Assembly: GCA_023313575.1 (NCBI GenBank)
Contig: JAJTTP010000008.1
Coordinates: forward strand, 248,001-312,000
Source: Eutypella sp. D-1
Taxonomy: Eukaryota; Ascomycota; Sordariomycetes; Xylariales; Diatrypaceae
Direction of reading: 5' to 3'
Length of the DNA stretch: 64,000 nucleotides
A program made the translations under genes and the position numbers. Positions 1 through 10,899 of this stretch are shown in pieces. Under the pieces are notes generated by a model that searched no databases, was not told the DNA's origin, and saw only the letters and a program-made list of their open reading frames with translations. Each line of letters starts with the position of its first letter. The first letter of the stretch is position 1.

Positions 1-1948
1 AGAAGAGGCCCGAAAGGGCCATCCAGAGGCTATCGAACACGAGACTTGGGGCAACTCTGGTCAGACGCAGCATGCAGTACCAAATACTATATGAATCGAT
101 CAGACCATCGTGATTGGTGAAGGATTCCAAGACTGCTCGGGGGTTGCTGAGCACATTGAAAATACTCTGCTCGGCGAAAAGCTTCCACTGCAGTTTAAGG
201 TTCTGAGGGTAGCGCTTTGACTTCCTCCGCTTTCTCTTCAACTTTGCTAGGCTGGACTGATACTTTAAGGCATCATCTTTGCTGATAATGCGAGGCTCTA
301 GTAGATGACTTTCGCAAGTGGCATCGTCTTGCAATACGTTGCAGAGGAAGTCTATGGCCTGGATGGTAAAGTGCGATAATGATTGAGGAAGAAAGCTGTC
401 CAGTTCAGATGTCAAGTCCAAGGGGTCGGTTATAGCTTGGGAGTGAACAGACTCGGCTAGCGGACTTGGAGATACTCCAGCATAGCTTGAAGCATCGTCT
501 GCATTGACACCGTCAACTAACGGAGGCCATTCATCTGGATGCGAATGCGGCGCTTCTAGTGCTTGAGTAAGTTCATCTCCTTCTCCCACCACGCTCTTGT
601 CGGTAGATAGTTGTGAAGTAGTCCGAGTAATGTTAGATGGTCGGATGATACTTTTCGAAACTATCTCTGGCTGGTTCGAGCGTGGGGTTGGCGAGGGAAG
701 TGCACTATCATCTGAGATAGGCTCTACACCTTTAGTGGGCGGTTTTGTCAAGGACGACGTGCGTATCCGAGCATGGGAGCTTTTCCTGGAATGTGACGGC
801 GGACGGCGGGACACCGGTGGATCTAAGGAGTCTCGACGTCCCGAGTTACGGTTCTGGATCGCATCAGTGCCTCCTTCTCCATCAGGACCATATACAGGCA
901 TTAAGTGAGTCTCTAGGTTTTCCTCGATAGACCGACTATCGTGAATACGAGGCGTAATTCGAGATGAGGGTATAGTGGTAGGTTCAGATAGCCCATCTTC
1001 GGCATCACCCATTGACGATGGATTTGGCGTTGTGCCTTTATTCCCAGGATCCGAACCCTCGAGCGCCGCTTCAGCTTTTTCCGCTATTGCCTCAAGGGTG
1101 TTAGGTGTCAGCCACTCCAGCATCTTGAAAGCCACGGTTCCAAAGACGTTGGCGGCGAATGATCGATAGTCCTTAGTCACAGCCTTCTCGCTTATCTGAG
1201 TAGAAGTGAAGGAGTTGGGTGGCGGAACATTTTCCTGGTCATCATCGTTGGGTATCCTGTCATGATTCGTATTATGTGGTCTAGGCGAAGTCGGCGCAGT
1301 GGTAGTCGCATGGATAGGTATAGGCAAAGGGCGATCGGAAGCTCGATGACTGGGTCTCGATCCAGGTCGCTCTCTGGGGGGGTCTTGTTGCGAATGTGAA
1401 TGCGGAGCGACTTTTGAACGTCGTTGGCCATTCCCGCTGAGAGAGGTAGGACATTTAGGGGGGAATATGAGTGGCTTGATAGAATCACTAGGTGCTTTGG
1501 GAGGTTGGAGGTTGGGACATAGCCGACTCTCGGGGTTATCCTGTCCGGCTAGGTATATGGCCAGAGTCCTGGCGCTCGTGGGGTTATATCGTCTAATGGG
1601 GGATTTTCCAGCTACGCGGCGGCGACAGGTAAAGCACGATGGGGTTGAGCAGGTAGTGACACCACAGCCGTAGCGGAGTTGGACAACGAATCTCTCGACC
1701 AAGAGCTGGAGATAGTATCGACGACTTGCGCGGTGGATATTGTAGACCATCTTGGGATTCTCGACGTCGATGACAAGGTCTCTCAACTCGGCAGGGGCAT
1801 CGCGGGGTAATCGGGGAAAGGGAACCTGTTCCCATAGTGCCGCTAGGACTTCGGCCTCGGACATGCCGTGGCCGGGAGCATGTCCGTGTTCGTCGCGTTC
1901 ACCATGTTCGGTATGATCGGACAGGTCGGCGACAACGTTGCGCGTCAT
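1..1948 (-). CDS. HUL4: HUL4-type HECT E3 ubiquitin ligase, N-terminal part (runs off left edge)
   Basis: The minus strand reads open for 649 codons from an ATG at 1946-1948 to base 1, so the C-terminal HECT catalytic domain lies outside the window. Residues about 76-146 look like the AZUL zinc finger of UBE3A/Hul4 ligases: a helix ending RYYLQLLVERF, then Cys95, Cys100, Cys105, Cys108 and Cys144 in the pattern CGVTTC-x4-C-x2-C...LCPN. A low-complexity Ser/Pro-rich linker follows, and near the edge a helical segment (about 590-649) typical of the part that leads into HECT. Hul4 is a nuclear or chromatin-linked E3 in yeast. The start is the first in-frame ATG; the frame is open a further 54 codons upstream to a TAG at about 2119, so a non-AUG start or an unseen upstream exon is possible. 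The family assignment rests on AZUL plus general layout. Confidence 0.85.
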   Translation of the reverse strand, partial: MTRNVVADLSDHTEHGERDEHGHAPGHGMSEAEVLAALWEQVPFPRLPRDAPAELRDLVIDVENPKMVYNIHRASRRYYLQLLVERFVVQLRYGCGVTTCSTPSCFTCRRRVAGKSPIRRYNPTSARTLAIYLAGQDNPESRLCPNLQPPKAPSDSIKPLIFPPKCPTSLSGNGQRRSKVAPHSHSQQDPPRERPGSRPSHRASDRPLPIPIHATTTAPTSPRPHNTNHDRIPNDDDQENVPPPNSFTSTQISEKAVTKDYRSFAANVFGTVAFKMLEWLTPNTLEAIAEKAEAALEGSDPGNKGTTPNPSSMGDAEDGLSEPTTIPSSRITPRIHDSRSIEENLETHLMPVYGPDGEGGTDAIQNRNSGRRDSLDPPVSRRPPSHSRKSSHARIRTSSLTKPPTKGVEPISDDSALPSPTPRSNQPEIVSKSIIRPSNITRTTSQLSTDKSVVGEGDELTQALEAPHSHPDEWPPLVDGVNADDASSYAGVSPSPLAESVHSQAITDPLDLTSELDSFLPQSLSHFTIQAIDFLCNVLQDDATCESHLLEPRIISKDDALKYQSSLAKLKRKRRKSKRYPQNLKLQWKLFAEQSIFNVLSNPRAVLESFTNHDGLIDSYSIWYCMLRLTRVAPSLVFDSLWMALSGLF

Positions 1949-2162
1949 GTCATGAAGGAGGTTGAAGGTTCCGTCTAGAGACCGGCCGAAGCGAAGTCCG
2001 AGGGAAAATCCGTGGAGTGGGGGATTCAGTTGGAAGTGTTCATGAATTTCAAAGGGTGTGTTGTTGATGCTGGTATGGAAACCTGGTGGATTAGGTCGAG
2101 GTCGAGGTCGAGGTCCAGGCTAAGTACTTAGATAGGCAGGTAGGTAGGTAGGCAGGTAGGCG

Positions 2163-2204
2163 AAGAGGCGGAGAGGCGGAGAGGCGGAGAGGCGGAGAGG
2201 CGGA
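2163..2204. repeat. 8-bp tandem repeat, about five copies
   Basis: The unit GAGAGGCG is repeated head to tail (first copy slightly altered). It gives a purine-only strand about 215-255 bp upstream of the HUL4 ATG. Confidence 0.9.
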
Positions 2205-2506
2205 AATGCAAGGAGGAAAAAGGCACGAGTGGGAATATAACGAGAAGAGATAAAAGGTAAGGCTGATCAGAATCGAAGAGGCGAATTACTCGGCTACATG
2301 TAGGTGTAGGTAAGAAGGATGGTCAGAGATGATACCTAGGTACCTAGGAAGTGATTGATTAATTACTATGTACTTAAAGTACTTAGGTAGATACCTAGTA
2401 GGCAAAGCAGAGATGGATGGGCTATGAAGTTCCAAGATTACTGCTATTGCTAGGGTCGTGTCGTATGTAGGCAGGCGTAGTAGGGGGCGTAGGGGGGGGT
2501 TATCGT

Positions 2507-2554
2507 GGTTGGTTGGCTGGCTGGTTGGTTGGTTGGTTGGTTGGTTGGTTGGTT
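2507..2554. repeat. (GGTT)n microsatellite
   Basis: About twelve GGTT units with two GGCT variants. It lies in the HUL4 upstream region. Confidence 0.9.
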
Positions 2555-3079
2555 CTTGTTAAATCCAAAATGAAACATCAAGCATGAAGAAGCATAAAGC
2601 ATAAAGCATGAAACAGAAGACGGGGAAGACAGAGACAAGGAGGACGTCTAGGCTGGAACGTCAAAAAAGAGAGAGAGAAAGAGAGAATGGATGGTGACAC
2701 ACATTTAGAGTAGAGTAGAGATAGGTAGGTCAATAATAGTCAGCTCGGGAAGGACAGTGACATAGTAGTGAACGGAAAGTACGACCAGTTCTGTACAAGG
2801 CGATGGTACCTAATCAGCTAATGTATCATATCCCGGTCCCGTCTCGTCTCGAGACAATGAATGAATCGTCATTTACTAATCCCACTTACGGGCCTAGGTA
2901 GTAGTGTTCCTTCCTCCGACCTCTCTATACATCGCTTAGTTGCATTTCACAAATATTTATTCACTTCTTAAGTACATAACCTCGCTAACTACGGAGTAAA
3001 TGCCAAGCCATATATACCTAGTACCTAGTATACATACATCTACTGAAAGGATCCCCCTTTTCTACAGAATTTCCCAGGC

Positions 3080-4820
3080 TTAGGGATCGATCCTCTGCAG
3101 GAAGGGACTGCTAAGATCCGTAAAAAAGCCGGCGCCCTGGACTTTCGTCGGCGCTCCCTCGAGCGTGACGTTGCAGTTCTTCAGCCAGTCGCCCTGGTCG
3201 GCGTACTTCTTCTGTACACGGCTAACGTAGTCGTCCAGCGGGCACGACGATCCGGGCCCGCTCCTGCAGGAAGGCACGGGATAGACGGCGTCGTTCAGCC
3301 GTATCCGTATATACGTGGCAGCGTCGCTGGTAGTATTCTGAGGCTTGTGCGACGACTTGTAAGAGCCGGGGCCATCGCCGTTGCTGCTGCCACCGGTTTT
3401 GTCCTCGCAGCGCAGCTTCTCGAAGGCAATGGTTCCTCTCATGGTGCTATAGCGGGAGACCATATACTGGCGGCCGTCGTCCCGGCGGGTGCTGGATAGA
3501 GGCTTTTGCTTGTCCAGGACACCGCTGGCAGCGACAAGCTCGTTGAGTTGGCCGTCGTTGAGAAAGGCCATGAGCAGCTTCGGCACCTGGAAACTGGACC
3601 CGTCGGCCGCTTTGCCAGTCACGTTGGGTCCCTTCTGGAGCAGGCCGACCAGGCTGTCGAGGAACGGCGTCATCATAGTCGCGGGGAGCCCGGTACCGGG
3701 ACCGACGCCGTAGTAGTAGCGCAGATCGTTCAGGTACTCGTAGTCGCGGAGCTCCGCGTCCGTGAAGACCCCGCACCACGGGGACAGGACCCCGGTGATC
3801 TGGGACTCGAAGCCGCAGAGATAGGGGATCCGGGTGACGTCGTCGTCCGACAGCGTAAGGTTGCCGTCGATCAGGGACTGGAGACGCGCCTTGATCGGCG
3901 GCACGAAGACGCCGGTCCACTCCGCGGTCTGGTTCGCGCCCGACGTGTCCTCGAAATTCGGGCACATGTCGGAGGGCCCCAGCGAGTTGCCGAGGGCCTC
4001 CGGGAAGCCCTTCGAAGTCACCGAAATCACGCTGCCGTTGGTGCCGGCCTTCGAGCCCAGAAACCCGCGCACGAACGTCTGCGCCGTCTGCAGAACACGT
4101 GTGTAGTTGTTGGCCCAGACGACGAAGTCGTCGCCGTCTTCATAAAGCTGCGGGTACCTTCGACGCGATTAGTTAGTCAATTTGCGAATGGGAACAACCA
4201 CCTGGTAGAATATCGCACCTGGTTCTCAGCGTGTAGCCGAGGTCGAACGCCTCCTTGGAGCCGGTGGGGCTTAACATGGCGATTTGGAGGTCTGGGTTCG
4301 TCAGCACCGTGTGCCAGTCCGGCAAGAACGATAAGCTTCCTTTCGCGGTGTAGTCCGCAGCTTGCAACTGAGATACTACCGTCAGTTTTCTGGTTTGGTC
4401 TTCTACGTCCTAGCTTCTCTGAAAAATGCAACACGAGGGATACCAACTTTCTCCTCCATCTCTACCCACTCCCCGTAAGCCCCCTTGTCGGGGTACCTCG
4501 ACCCATGACGGACAACGTAGGCGGCCTGCTCGACAGCGCATCCTTTAGGTACATCGGAGGAAATCCCGTGAACGTTCGGGCCTATGTTACTCATGCGTTA
4601 GCTTTCTAGATGGGCAGCCGAGGGAGGGAAAAGAGAAAAAAGCTTCTCTAGCCTGCTCACCGGCATGGTAAGGGCCATTGGCCCCCAGCCATTGTAGCGG
4701 CTCTCGCGCCGACTTCGAGGAGGGCAGATTGATATCCTGCTCCGGTGCCAGGTATTGCAGGGCGGTAACAGCACCCACCAGGGCCAGCGAGGCCGTCAGA
4801 GAACAAGGCATCATCACCAT
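3080..4820 (-). CDS. secreted histidine acid phosphatase (phytase-like)
   Basis: Four exons: 4820-4661, 4581-4444, 4375-4219 and 4157-3080, giving 510 aa with phases that match at each junction. An N-terminal signal peptide (residues 1-21, hydrophobic SLTASLALVGAVTAL) marks it as secreted, and several N-x-S/T sites suggest glycosylation. Residues 78-84 are RHGSRYP, the nucleophile motif of branch-2 histidine acid phosphatases, which release phosphate from monoesters such as phytate. The usual second motif His-Asp, which supplies the proton donor, reads Asn352-Asp353 here (codons 3557-3559 and 3554-3556) in the context AFLNDGQL. The length is normal for fungal members. Three CACGTG boxes lie 172-535 bp upstream, fitting phosphate-starvation control (inference). 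The acceptor of intron 2 (AG at 4377-4376) was chosen because it keeps frame. Confidence 0.92.
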
Positions 4821-4991
4821 AGTGCCGGTTGACTCTCTTTTCTATTGAATAAAGCGCGCGTCGCAAGGGGAACTGCGCTGCCACAAGACTAAGCGCTTCC
4901 GACGATCATTTATATACATAATTTTTATTCTACTTGCGCCCATGCTCTATCGCCTTAATAGGCGATCGGCTACGTGTCGGCCGGGAATTTC

Positions 4992-4997
4992 CACGTG
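4992..4997. promoter_or_regulatory. CACGTG E-box upstream of acid phosphatase
   Basis: CACGTG lies 172 bp before the phosphatase ATG. Pho4/NUC-1-type bHLH factors bind this core at phosphate-repressible genes in yeast and Neurospora; binding here is inferred. Confidence 0.5.
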
Positions 4998-5072
4998 CCT
5001 GTAAACAACGTAAACCGGGCCCAGACACCATATGGGGTGCTCATTGCCGATGATCGAGCAGGCTACGATAGA

Positions 5073-5078
5073 CACGTG
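5073..5078. promoter_or_regulatory. CACGTG E-box upstream of acid phosphatase
   Basis: Second CACGTG, 253 bp before the phosphatase ATG. Confidence 0.5.
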
Positions 5079-5354
5079 CTCGGATGGAGTCGTATTAACG
5101 GCTCTGTTGGAGAAGCTATCAGGACGGCCGGGGCTCCCCTTGGGGGGGACCCGGTCCTGCCTTGAGGTCTTAACTCCCAGGATCCGGAAGACACTAAAAA
5201 CGCTAGAAACATTCAGAGGAAGACATCCGTCCATACCATCCAGTATACATAGCATATCTCAGACCAGACGGTAATGGCGACGGAAATCGGGTGCCTTGCA
5301 TTAGTTTCGACTTGAGGCTATCATATAGAATCGATACCGCACGCGGGCAAGGTG

Positions 5355-5360
5355 CACGTG
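5355..5360. promoter_or_regulatory. CACGTGGG-type box upstream of acid phosphatase
   Basis: Third CACGTG, 535 bp before the ATG, in the context GCACGTGGG, which resembles the high-affinity Pho4 site of yeast. Confidence 0.5.
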
Positions 5361-6236
5361 GGATGCAGCATTCTTTGAGGATGTCACGAAGATCATGCTT
5401 TCAAATGAATTGGCGATGCTGGGCATTCAGAACTAAGGCCCTTTATATTTTGGGTAGCTTGCTTTTATGTAGGGCCGTCTAGTCTCTTTACGCATATATT
5501 AAACAAACATGATCCCGTCTTAGATATTCGACTGTGTTACGATGTAGTTTTTGATCGTACCAAGTTTAAATTTTATAGCCATCCAGTCTTAGAGATGGCA
5601 GAGATATGATATCACTTTTGGAACAATTCTACTCCCTCCTTTCCCCAGTCTTGAATGGTTCCACTAAAGTGATGAACCATCGTCAGCCCTACGGCCTCCT
5701 AGGCCCTACTAGCAATCTTAACCCGGCACCATAGGTATTGTAAAAGCAGGATTCAATACATTATTGTAGAGGTAAAAGTAGCCAAGGCCTATTAAAGCAA
5801 GAGGTATATGCATCAGGGTGATAGATCACTTTGTAATCAGTAGACTGATCAAGTTTGTGTAGTTGAAAGATCCAATTCAAGGAGTGATACTAAATGTTAT
5901 TCCCGTCCCGTCCCAGTGCCATAGGCAAAGTTGCGTTGTCTAGCATTGTACATTTATTCACCATAACCATGAAAACCTCGCACTTAGCATAAGGGTGCGC
6001 CCCTAATGTTACCTGTGGAGGGGCACCGGAAGAATCCTTACGTTCTCATCCATTGCCCGACCGAAATGCTTGAAAGGCAATTACAGCCGACGAAAAAAAG
6101 TCATTGTTGGCTCTGGGCCTGACAACTTGGAAGGCATCCTATGTTCTGTTCTGTTTGGAAGTAACTGCCTACAAAGGTAGCCTGTCCTCGGTCTGTTCTA
6201 GGAAGGTTCAACCACAATAGGTAATATAAATATAAG

Positions 6237-6254
6237 TACTTAGGTACCTAAGTA
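6237..6254. repeat. perfect 18-bp palindrome
   Basis: TACTTAGGTACCTAAGTA is its own reverse complement. It is a longer relative of the TACCTAGGTA words found elsewhere in intergenic DNA of this window. Confidence 0.9.
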
Positions 6255-6905
6255 ACTGCCCAAGTCCTGAAAAATAAATAATAGGGCCGTTCTGAGAGGT
6301 CAAGCAAGCAAGAGGTTCTAGTCTGGGCATTTGAACCCTGCGCTAGTCTCTGACGTAACTTTGTCAGCATAATACATGTTAGCGGCATCGTTTGCTAGAA
6401 GTACCTGATACTTGTGAGTCAGTATAACCTCGGGAGTATCAGAAGGTCCAGAATACTCATACGACTTGTTAGTCACAACGCTACCCCCACCAATACCTAC
6501 GAACCGCCACCAAAAGTTCGCTTCTCATCTGAATTTGCAGATTGATTATTAAATCCCTCCCACCGATAAACTTTAGAACCTCAGTAGAATCTCAAGAACT
6601 TTCTAAGGTTCCCCGATATCCTTCTGGTGTTCTGATCTTCTGATCTTCTGCTAATACCTTGTATCTTGCGCATTGGTGGAATCCAAAATATAACACAAAC
6701 AACAACCGGCCAGAGAGAAAAAAAAAAAGGCGTACACACCTAAGTAGTTACACACCATTGCCTACGACTCAAGGATTCGATTTGTTTGCTTAGAATCCCT
6801 GAATTCCAACGGCATTTACCTACCTCCGTCGTCAACTATTTTCCATCTTTCATCTTCCACCTATACTACTTGAATCCTTCTTTTCATCAGATTCCCACCG
6901 CGAAA

Positions 6906-8692
6906 ATGGCCACAATCCCAGCGAACGGGTCTCAAGGCAATGGCTCCTTAGACAAATCAGATGCTGCGCCGCCGTCGCATCAATTTACTTGCAACACCTG
7001 TCAGGTAGCTTTTCGCTTCGCAGACACCCAGAAGGGTCATATGAAGAGTGATTGGCAGTAAGTGAATCTCCAAGCAGCCTCGCTAGCATACTAAAATACC
7101 ACGTATTACCGATACATTGTCGATAATGATGAGTCTAACCACACTTTCTGTTCCCTAGTCGCTACAATCTTAAACGCCGTGTCGCATCCTTACCTCCTAT
7201 CTCATCGGAAGTCTTCACCGAGAAGGTCTTGCAGGCCCGTGCCGCCACTACTGCAGAGGCCGACCGTGCCGGTTTCCAGCAAGTTTGTGACGTATGTCAA
7301 CGAACCTACTACAGCGAGAACTCCTTCCGGAATCACATTTCGAGCCAAAAGCACAAGGCGAAGGCTGCCGCTTTCCAGCGCAAACGCGAAGGTGTGCCGG
7401 ACGACGAGGTGAAGTCCGTCATGAGTTCGACATTCTCCCTGGGCGATCCCCTACCCGCCGAAGATGAGGCCGATTCTGATGCTGAGGTCGAGTTCAATGA
7501 GGTTGTTGAAGGCCTCCAGAAGACCAGTCTCAAAGACCGACCTGATCTCGTATCGCCTGTGAAGCGCCCTTCAAAACCCGATCCATCCGCAGAGAGAGAA
7601 CACCAGGGGACCGACCCCGCCTCCGTTGCTGGCACCGAAGAGAAGTCAACCACATCGACCCCGGTACCGGCTGTCACGCTCAAGTCGTGCTTGTTCTGCA
7701 ACTATGAATCTCCCACAGTACCCTTGAATGTGGTCCACATGGAACGCATCCACAGCATGTTCATCCCGGAGAAGAAGTACCTGGTCGATCTAGACGGACT
7801 CATAACTACGTTACAGCAGCGCATCCAGGAATTCCACGAATGTTTGTACTGTGGAAAATACAAGTCGACCGCGCAAGCAGTCCAGACCCATATGCGTGAT
7901 AAGGGTCACTGTAAGATTCCTTTCGACACGGAGGAGGAACAGCTTGACATCGGCGAATACTACGACTTCAGAAGTACCTATTCAGATGGCGAGGATTCCG
8001 AAGACGAGTCTGTCGACGGCGAGGAACAGAATGGCCGCAAGAAACTTGGCGCGAAACGTTCGGCCAGAGCCGTTGGTGAGGATGGTGACGAGATTATGGA
8101 GGAAGATGAGGGCTGGGAGACGGATAGCTCTGCATCGTCGTGCAAGTCGGAAGACTTGACAGCCATCCCAGTCGACCACCATTTCGAGCAATATGAGCGA
8201 CTCGACAAGAACCCTCATCACTCGTCCCATGATCCTCGTCATCATCACCAAAAGGACGGCTGGCATTCACATGCCCACAAGCACCGGGCTATCTTCTATG
8301 ACGACACCGAGCTATACCTCCCGTCAGGTCGCGCTGTTGGACACCGATCCTTGGCGAGATACTACCGGCAGAATCTCCACAACCATCCTTCTCCTGCAGA
8401 GCGCGAGAGATTAGCCATCGAGGCAGCAGAAGACGAGGAAAATGCTATGGACGTTGATGGAGAAGATAACAACCAGCTTGCGAACCGACAGGATCGTCGC
8501 AACAAGGGAGCTCTCGTTTCCCGAGCGAACGGCGGCACGGGCATGTTGGGTGTCACGGATCAGAAGAAGAAGGAGGTCCGGCGCATGGAGCAGCGCGAGC
8601 GAAGACAAGAACACATGGCCCAGAAACACAGACAACTGGCCCTCAGCCAGCAGGCCAACCACCAGAAGCACTACAATTACCAGATTTTGTAA
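6906..8692 (+). CDS. REI1: cytoplasmic 60S biogenesis factor Rei1 (ZNF622-like)
   Basis: Two exons, 6906-7057 and 7159-8692 (donor CA|GTAAGT, acceptor CCCTAG), give 561 aa. Four zinc-finger units are visible: Cys29/Cys32/His45/His51, Cys94/Cys97/His110/His116 (spacing of the U1-like finger), Cys228/Cys231/His244/His249 and Cys279/Cys282/His295/His301. A very acidic stretch follows (about 305-400), then a His-rich segment and a basic C-terminus ending HQKHYNYQIL. This order is that of Rei1, which acts on late cytoplasmic pre-60S particles to recycle Arx1/Alb1 and check the exit tunnel. The ATG has a good context (AAAATGGCC) and is the first in the frame. Residue choice and layout make the identity secure. 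Confidence 0.95.
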
Positions 8693-9118
8693 ACTCGGTT
8701 TGGCTCCTATCTCTGGAGAAAAGTCGGGGTCCACCGCCCCGTCGCGGGTACGGCCTGTTCAGGAGGTATGTTTTGCAGAGGTTCAAGCACGGCTCAGTGC
8801 CGACTGGTCTATAACTAGAGCATACCTTTTCGATAGATTGAGAAAAAAATACACATGAACATGAGCCTTGCATCATTTCGAGGGTTTACCTTGACCCTAT
8901 TTATGCTACGGCACGAACCAGTGACTTAATGTGGATTCATTCGATGGTATTATCTTGTTCATTCAGCTGATCCAGAAATTGACCATGTCAATACAATACA
9001 ACGGGCGATGTGTGCCGGCTCGGAGTCTCCTCCTAGTGAACGAACGGGTCTTGCATGTGAAAATGACCAGGCGCAAAAGCTAAAGTATCAACTTTAATTT
9101 AAGTAAATAAGCGAACGG

Positions 9119-9675
9119 CCGAGGGCCGTCGTCAACGGGGCGAATCTCGGGGAAAATACCAAGACCGGGAGACGAGGCTCCGCTTCAATGCAGTTGCGCA
9201 AAATGATTTTCTTATTTTTTCTTAAAAAAAAAATTCCCCGGCCCGGGACCCTCTCCCTTTTCACACTCTAATAAATGTGCCGCTAGGCTAGGTAGGTGGA
9301 TTTCGGATCCGGCTTCTAACTATGAGATTCCTTACCCTAATTGCCCCTAGGTATTGAACATACATGGACAATGGCCGGCCGGCCGAGGTGAGGCCTTTTC
9401 TTCTTCTTCTTCTAAAACACACTCGTACTCTCGTTTAATTTTCCCCAATTTTTTCCTTCCTTCCTGAGCCTCGGCCTGCTCGTAGGTGGATTCCTTATGT
9501 TACCGGGAGTCATCTAACTTGTGAAGTGAATGTGGGGAGTGAAAGTTGTAAGTTAGAGCGCATAGTGCCGCTTGTCTGCCGCGAGAGGGCAGGTCGCGCG
9601 ACTTGAGCTGTGCCCAGATTGATAGGTGCGCACTCCGCGCCCTCCCCCCCAGGAGACCGGGGGGGTCCGCCTCGG
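9119..9675. promoter_or_regulatory. cluster of four CCGAGG words
   Basis: CCGAGG occurs at 9119-9124 and 9383-9388, and its complement CCTCGG at 9469-9474 and 9670-9675. FarA/FarB-type zinc-cluster factors recognise CCGAGG at fatty-acid and peroxisome genes in Aspergillus. The cluster lies 1.2-1.8 kb upstream of the acyl-CoA synthetase, so the assignment is tentative. Confidence 0.3.
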
Positions 9676-9690
9676 CCGCCTTATGTAGGT

Positions 9691-9718
9691 TGTGGGCTGT
9701 GGGCTGTGGGCTGTGGGC
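9691..9718. repeat. 7-bp tandem repeat (TGTGGGC x4)
   Basis: Four exact head-to-tail copies. Confidence 0.95.
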
Positions 9719-10899
9719 TTCCCGAAAGCATTTACATACTACTTCGTGCAACTACCGTAAACGGGCGTGGGTCCGTTATCTTATATGTATGTGCTTTTTA
9801 GAAGGAAAGAAGAAGGGTTAAAAAAAAAAAAAGCTCCGTCTCCATTTGATCTCCCTCATCTGTCTCGGCTTCCTCATTTGGCGATCCCTATCCTATCCCC
9901 AGTCGACATATCCTAGCAGCCTAGGCAATTTAGCTGTCGGGTTGTCGGGTTACTCTGCTATTGCCTAGGTAGATATTTTAGTAGGTAGTACTGGAAATTT
10001 TTCTTCGCCCCCTAAATCGTTGTAGGTCCCTTGTGACGATCTTTTCCATCCATCTTCTCTTCTTCTGTTTTCTTATAAAAGTAGCGGTTGTACGAAGTCG
10101 TGCAGGCGAGGAATTACAGCATAGAATCCATGATTATTGCACCCAAAGCGACCCGTTGCACTTCTAAGGTTGTCAATTTCCCAATCAAACCAAGCAGGAA
10201 CCAATCATCTATCTGCAATTTTTATTCTGAATACCTAAGTACCTACCAAATAAGCACTTGCTCACGGCAATTGACACTGAAATTTTAGTCATCACTTTAT
10301 CTACGTTATTGAGTTAGCGCCAAACTAAGCCCTTAAAAGCAAAGACTACAAGAAGCCTAGTGACGTAACTATCTACGTTACCTACATACTTTTTTGTATA
10401 CGTAGTACGTTACACGGCAAAGTATTCACTATTGCCTCCAGCTTTACCTACTAAGTAGAGTAAACCCGACTGCCCCGACTGCCCCGACTCTACCTGCTAT
10501 CCGCAACTTCCAGCCCTCCGTTCCGGCCAGCCCAGCCCAGTAGGCCCCAATCCAGCCCCAGCCCAGTCAAGTTGCCAAGCAGCCAAGCTTGTCAGAGCTA
10601 CGCCGAGCATTCCAGAGATCCTAAACCCCAGAACAAACTCAACCCGGCCACCTGGGCAAATCACTAAAAACACTTGGGCATTATTACCATTAACGCCCCC
10701 CCCCCCCTCTGGAGACTACGTCAGTATCACTTCACCTTACCCTCACCCGTACTATAGTTACACCTCTCAATAATCTTACTCATTAATCTTACTTTGCTTT
10801 AATCCTTAATCCCACACCTCGAGACCTCCTTTTCATCATCCCCCTTCCCCCCACCGGCCCAGCTACATCGGACAGAAGAACTCCCAAGAACAGAACGTC

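Larger units (their letters stand above)
1949..3079. other. intergenic: HUL4 promoter/leader and phosphatase 3' flank
   Basis: No gene is seen. It holds two tandem-repeat blocks, a copy of the TACCTAGGTA palindrome at 2333-2342 (inside a 14-bp palindrome, 2335-2348), and many AGGTAGGTA-like words. The 160 nt next to HUL4 stay open in the HUL4 frame without an ATG. Confidence 0.7.
4821..6905. other. intergenic between divergent phosphatase and REI1
   Basis: Apart from the E-boxes and one palindrome I see no gene. The small open frames carry no recognisable motif. The stretch 5,500-6,700 is AT-richer, unremarkable sequence. Confidence 0.6.
8693..10899. other. intergenic: REI1 3' flank and acyl-CoA synthetase promoter
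   Basis: No gene is seen. It includes four CCGAGG/CCTCGG words (9119-9675), a 7-bp tandem repeat (9691-9718), a C12 run (10696-10707) and a CT-rich stretch before the ATG at 10900. Confidence 0.6.

Noticed and set aside
3506..4609. 367-codon plus-strand frame over the acid phosphatase
   Set aside because: It mirrors the GC-rich coding exons and introns of the phosphatase and reads as Val/Arg/Glu-rich shadow without motifs.
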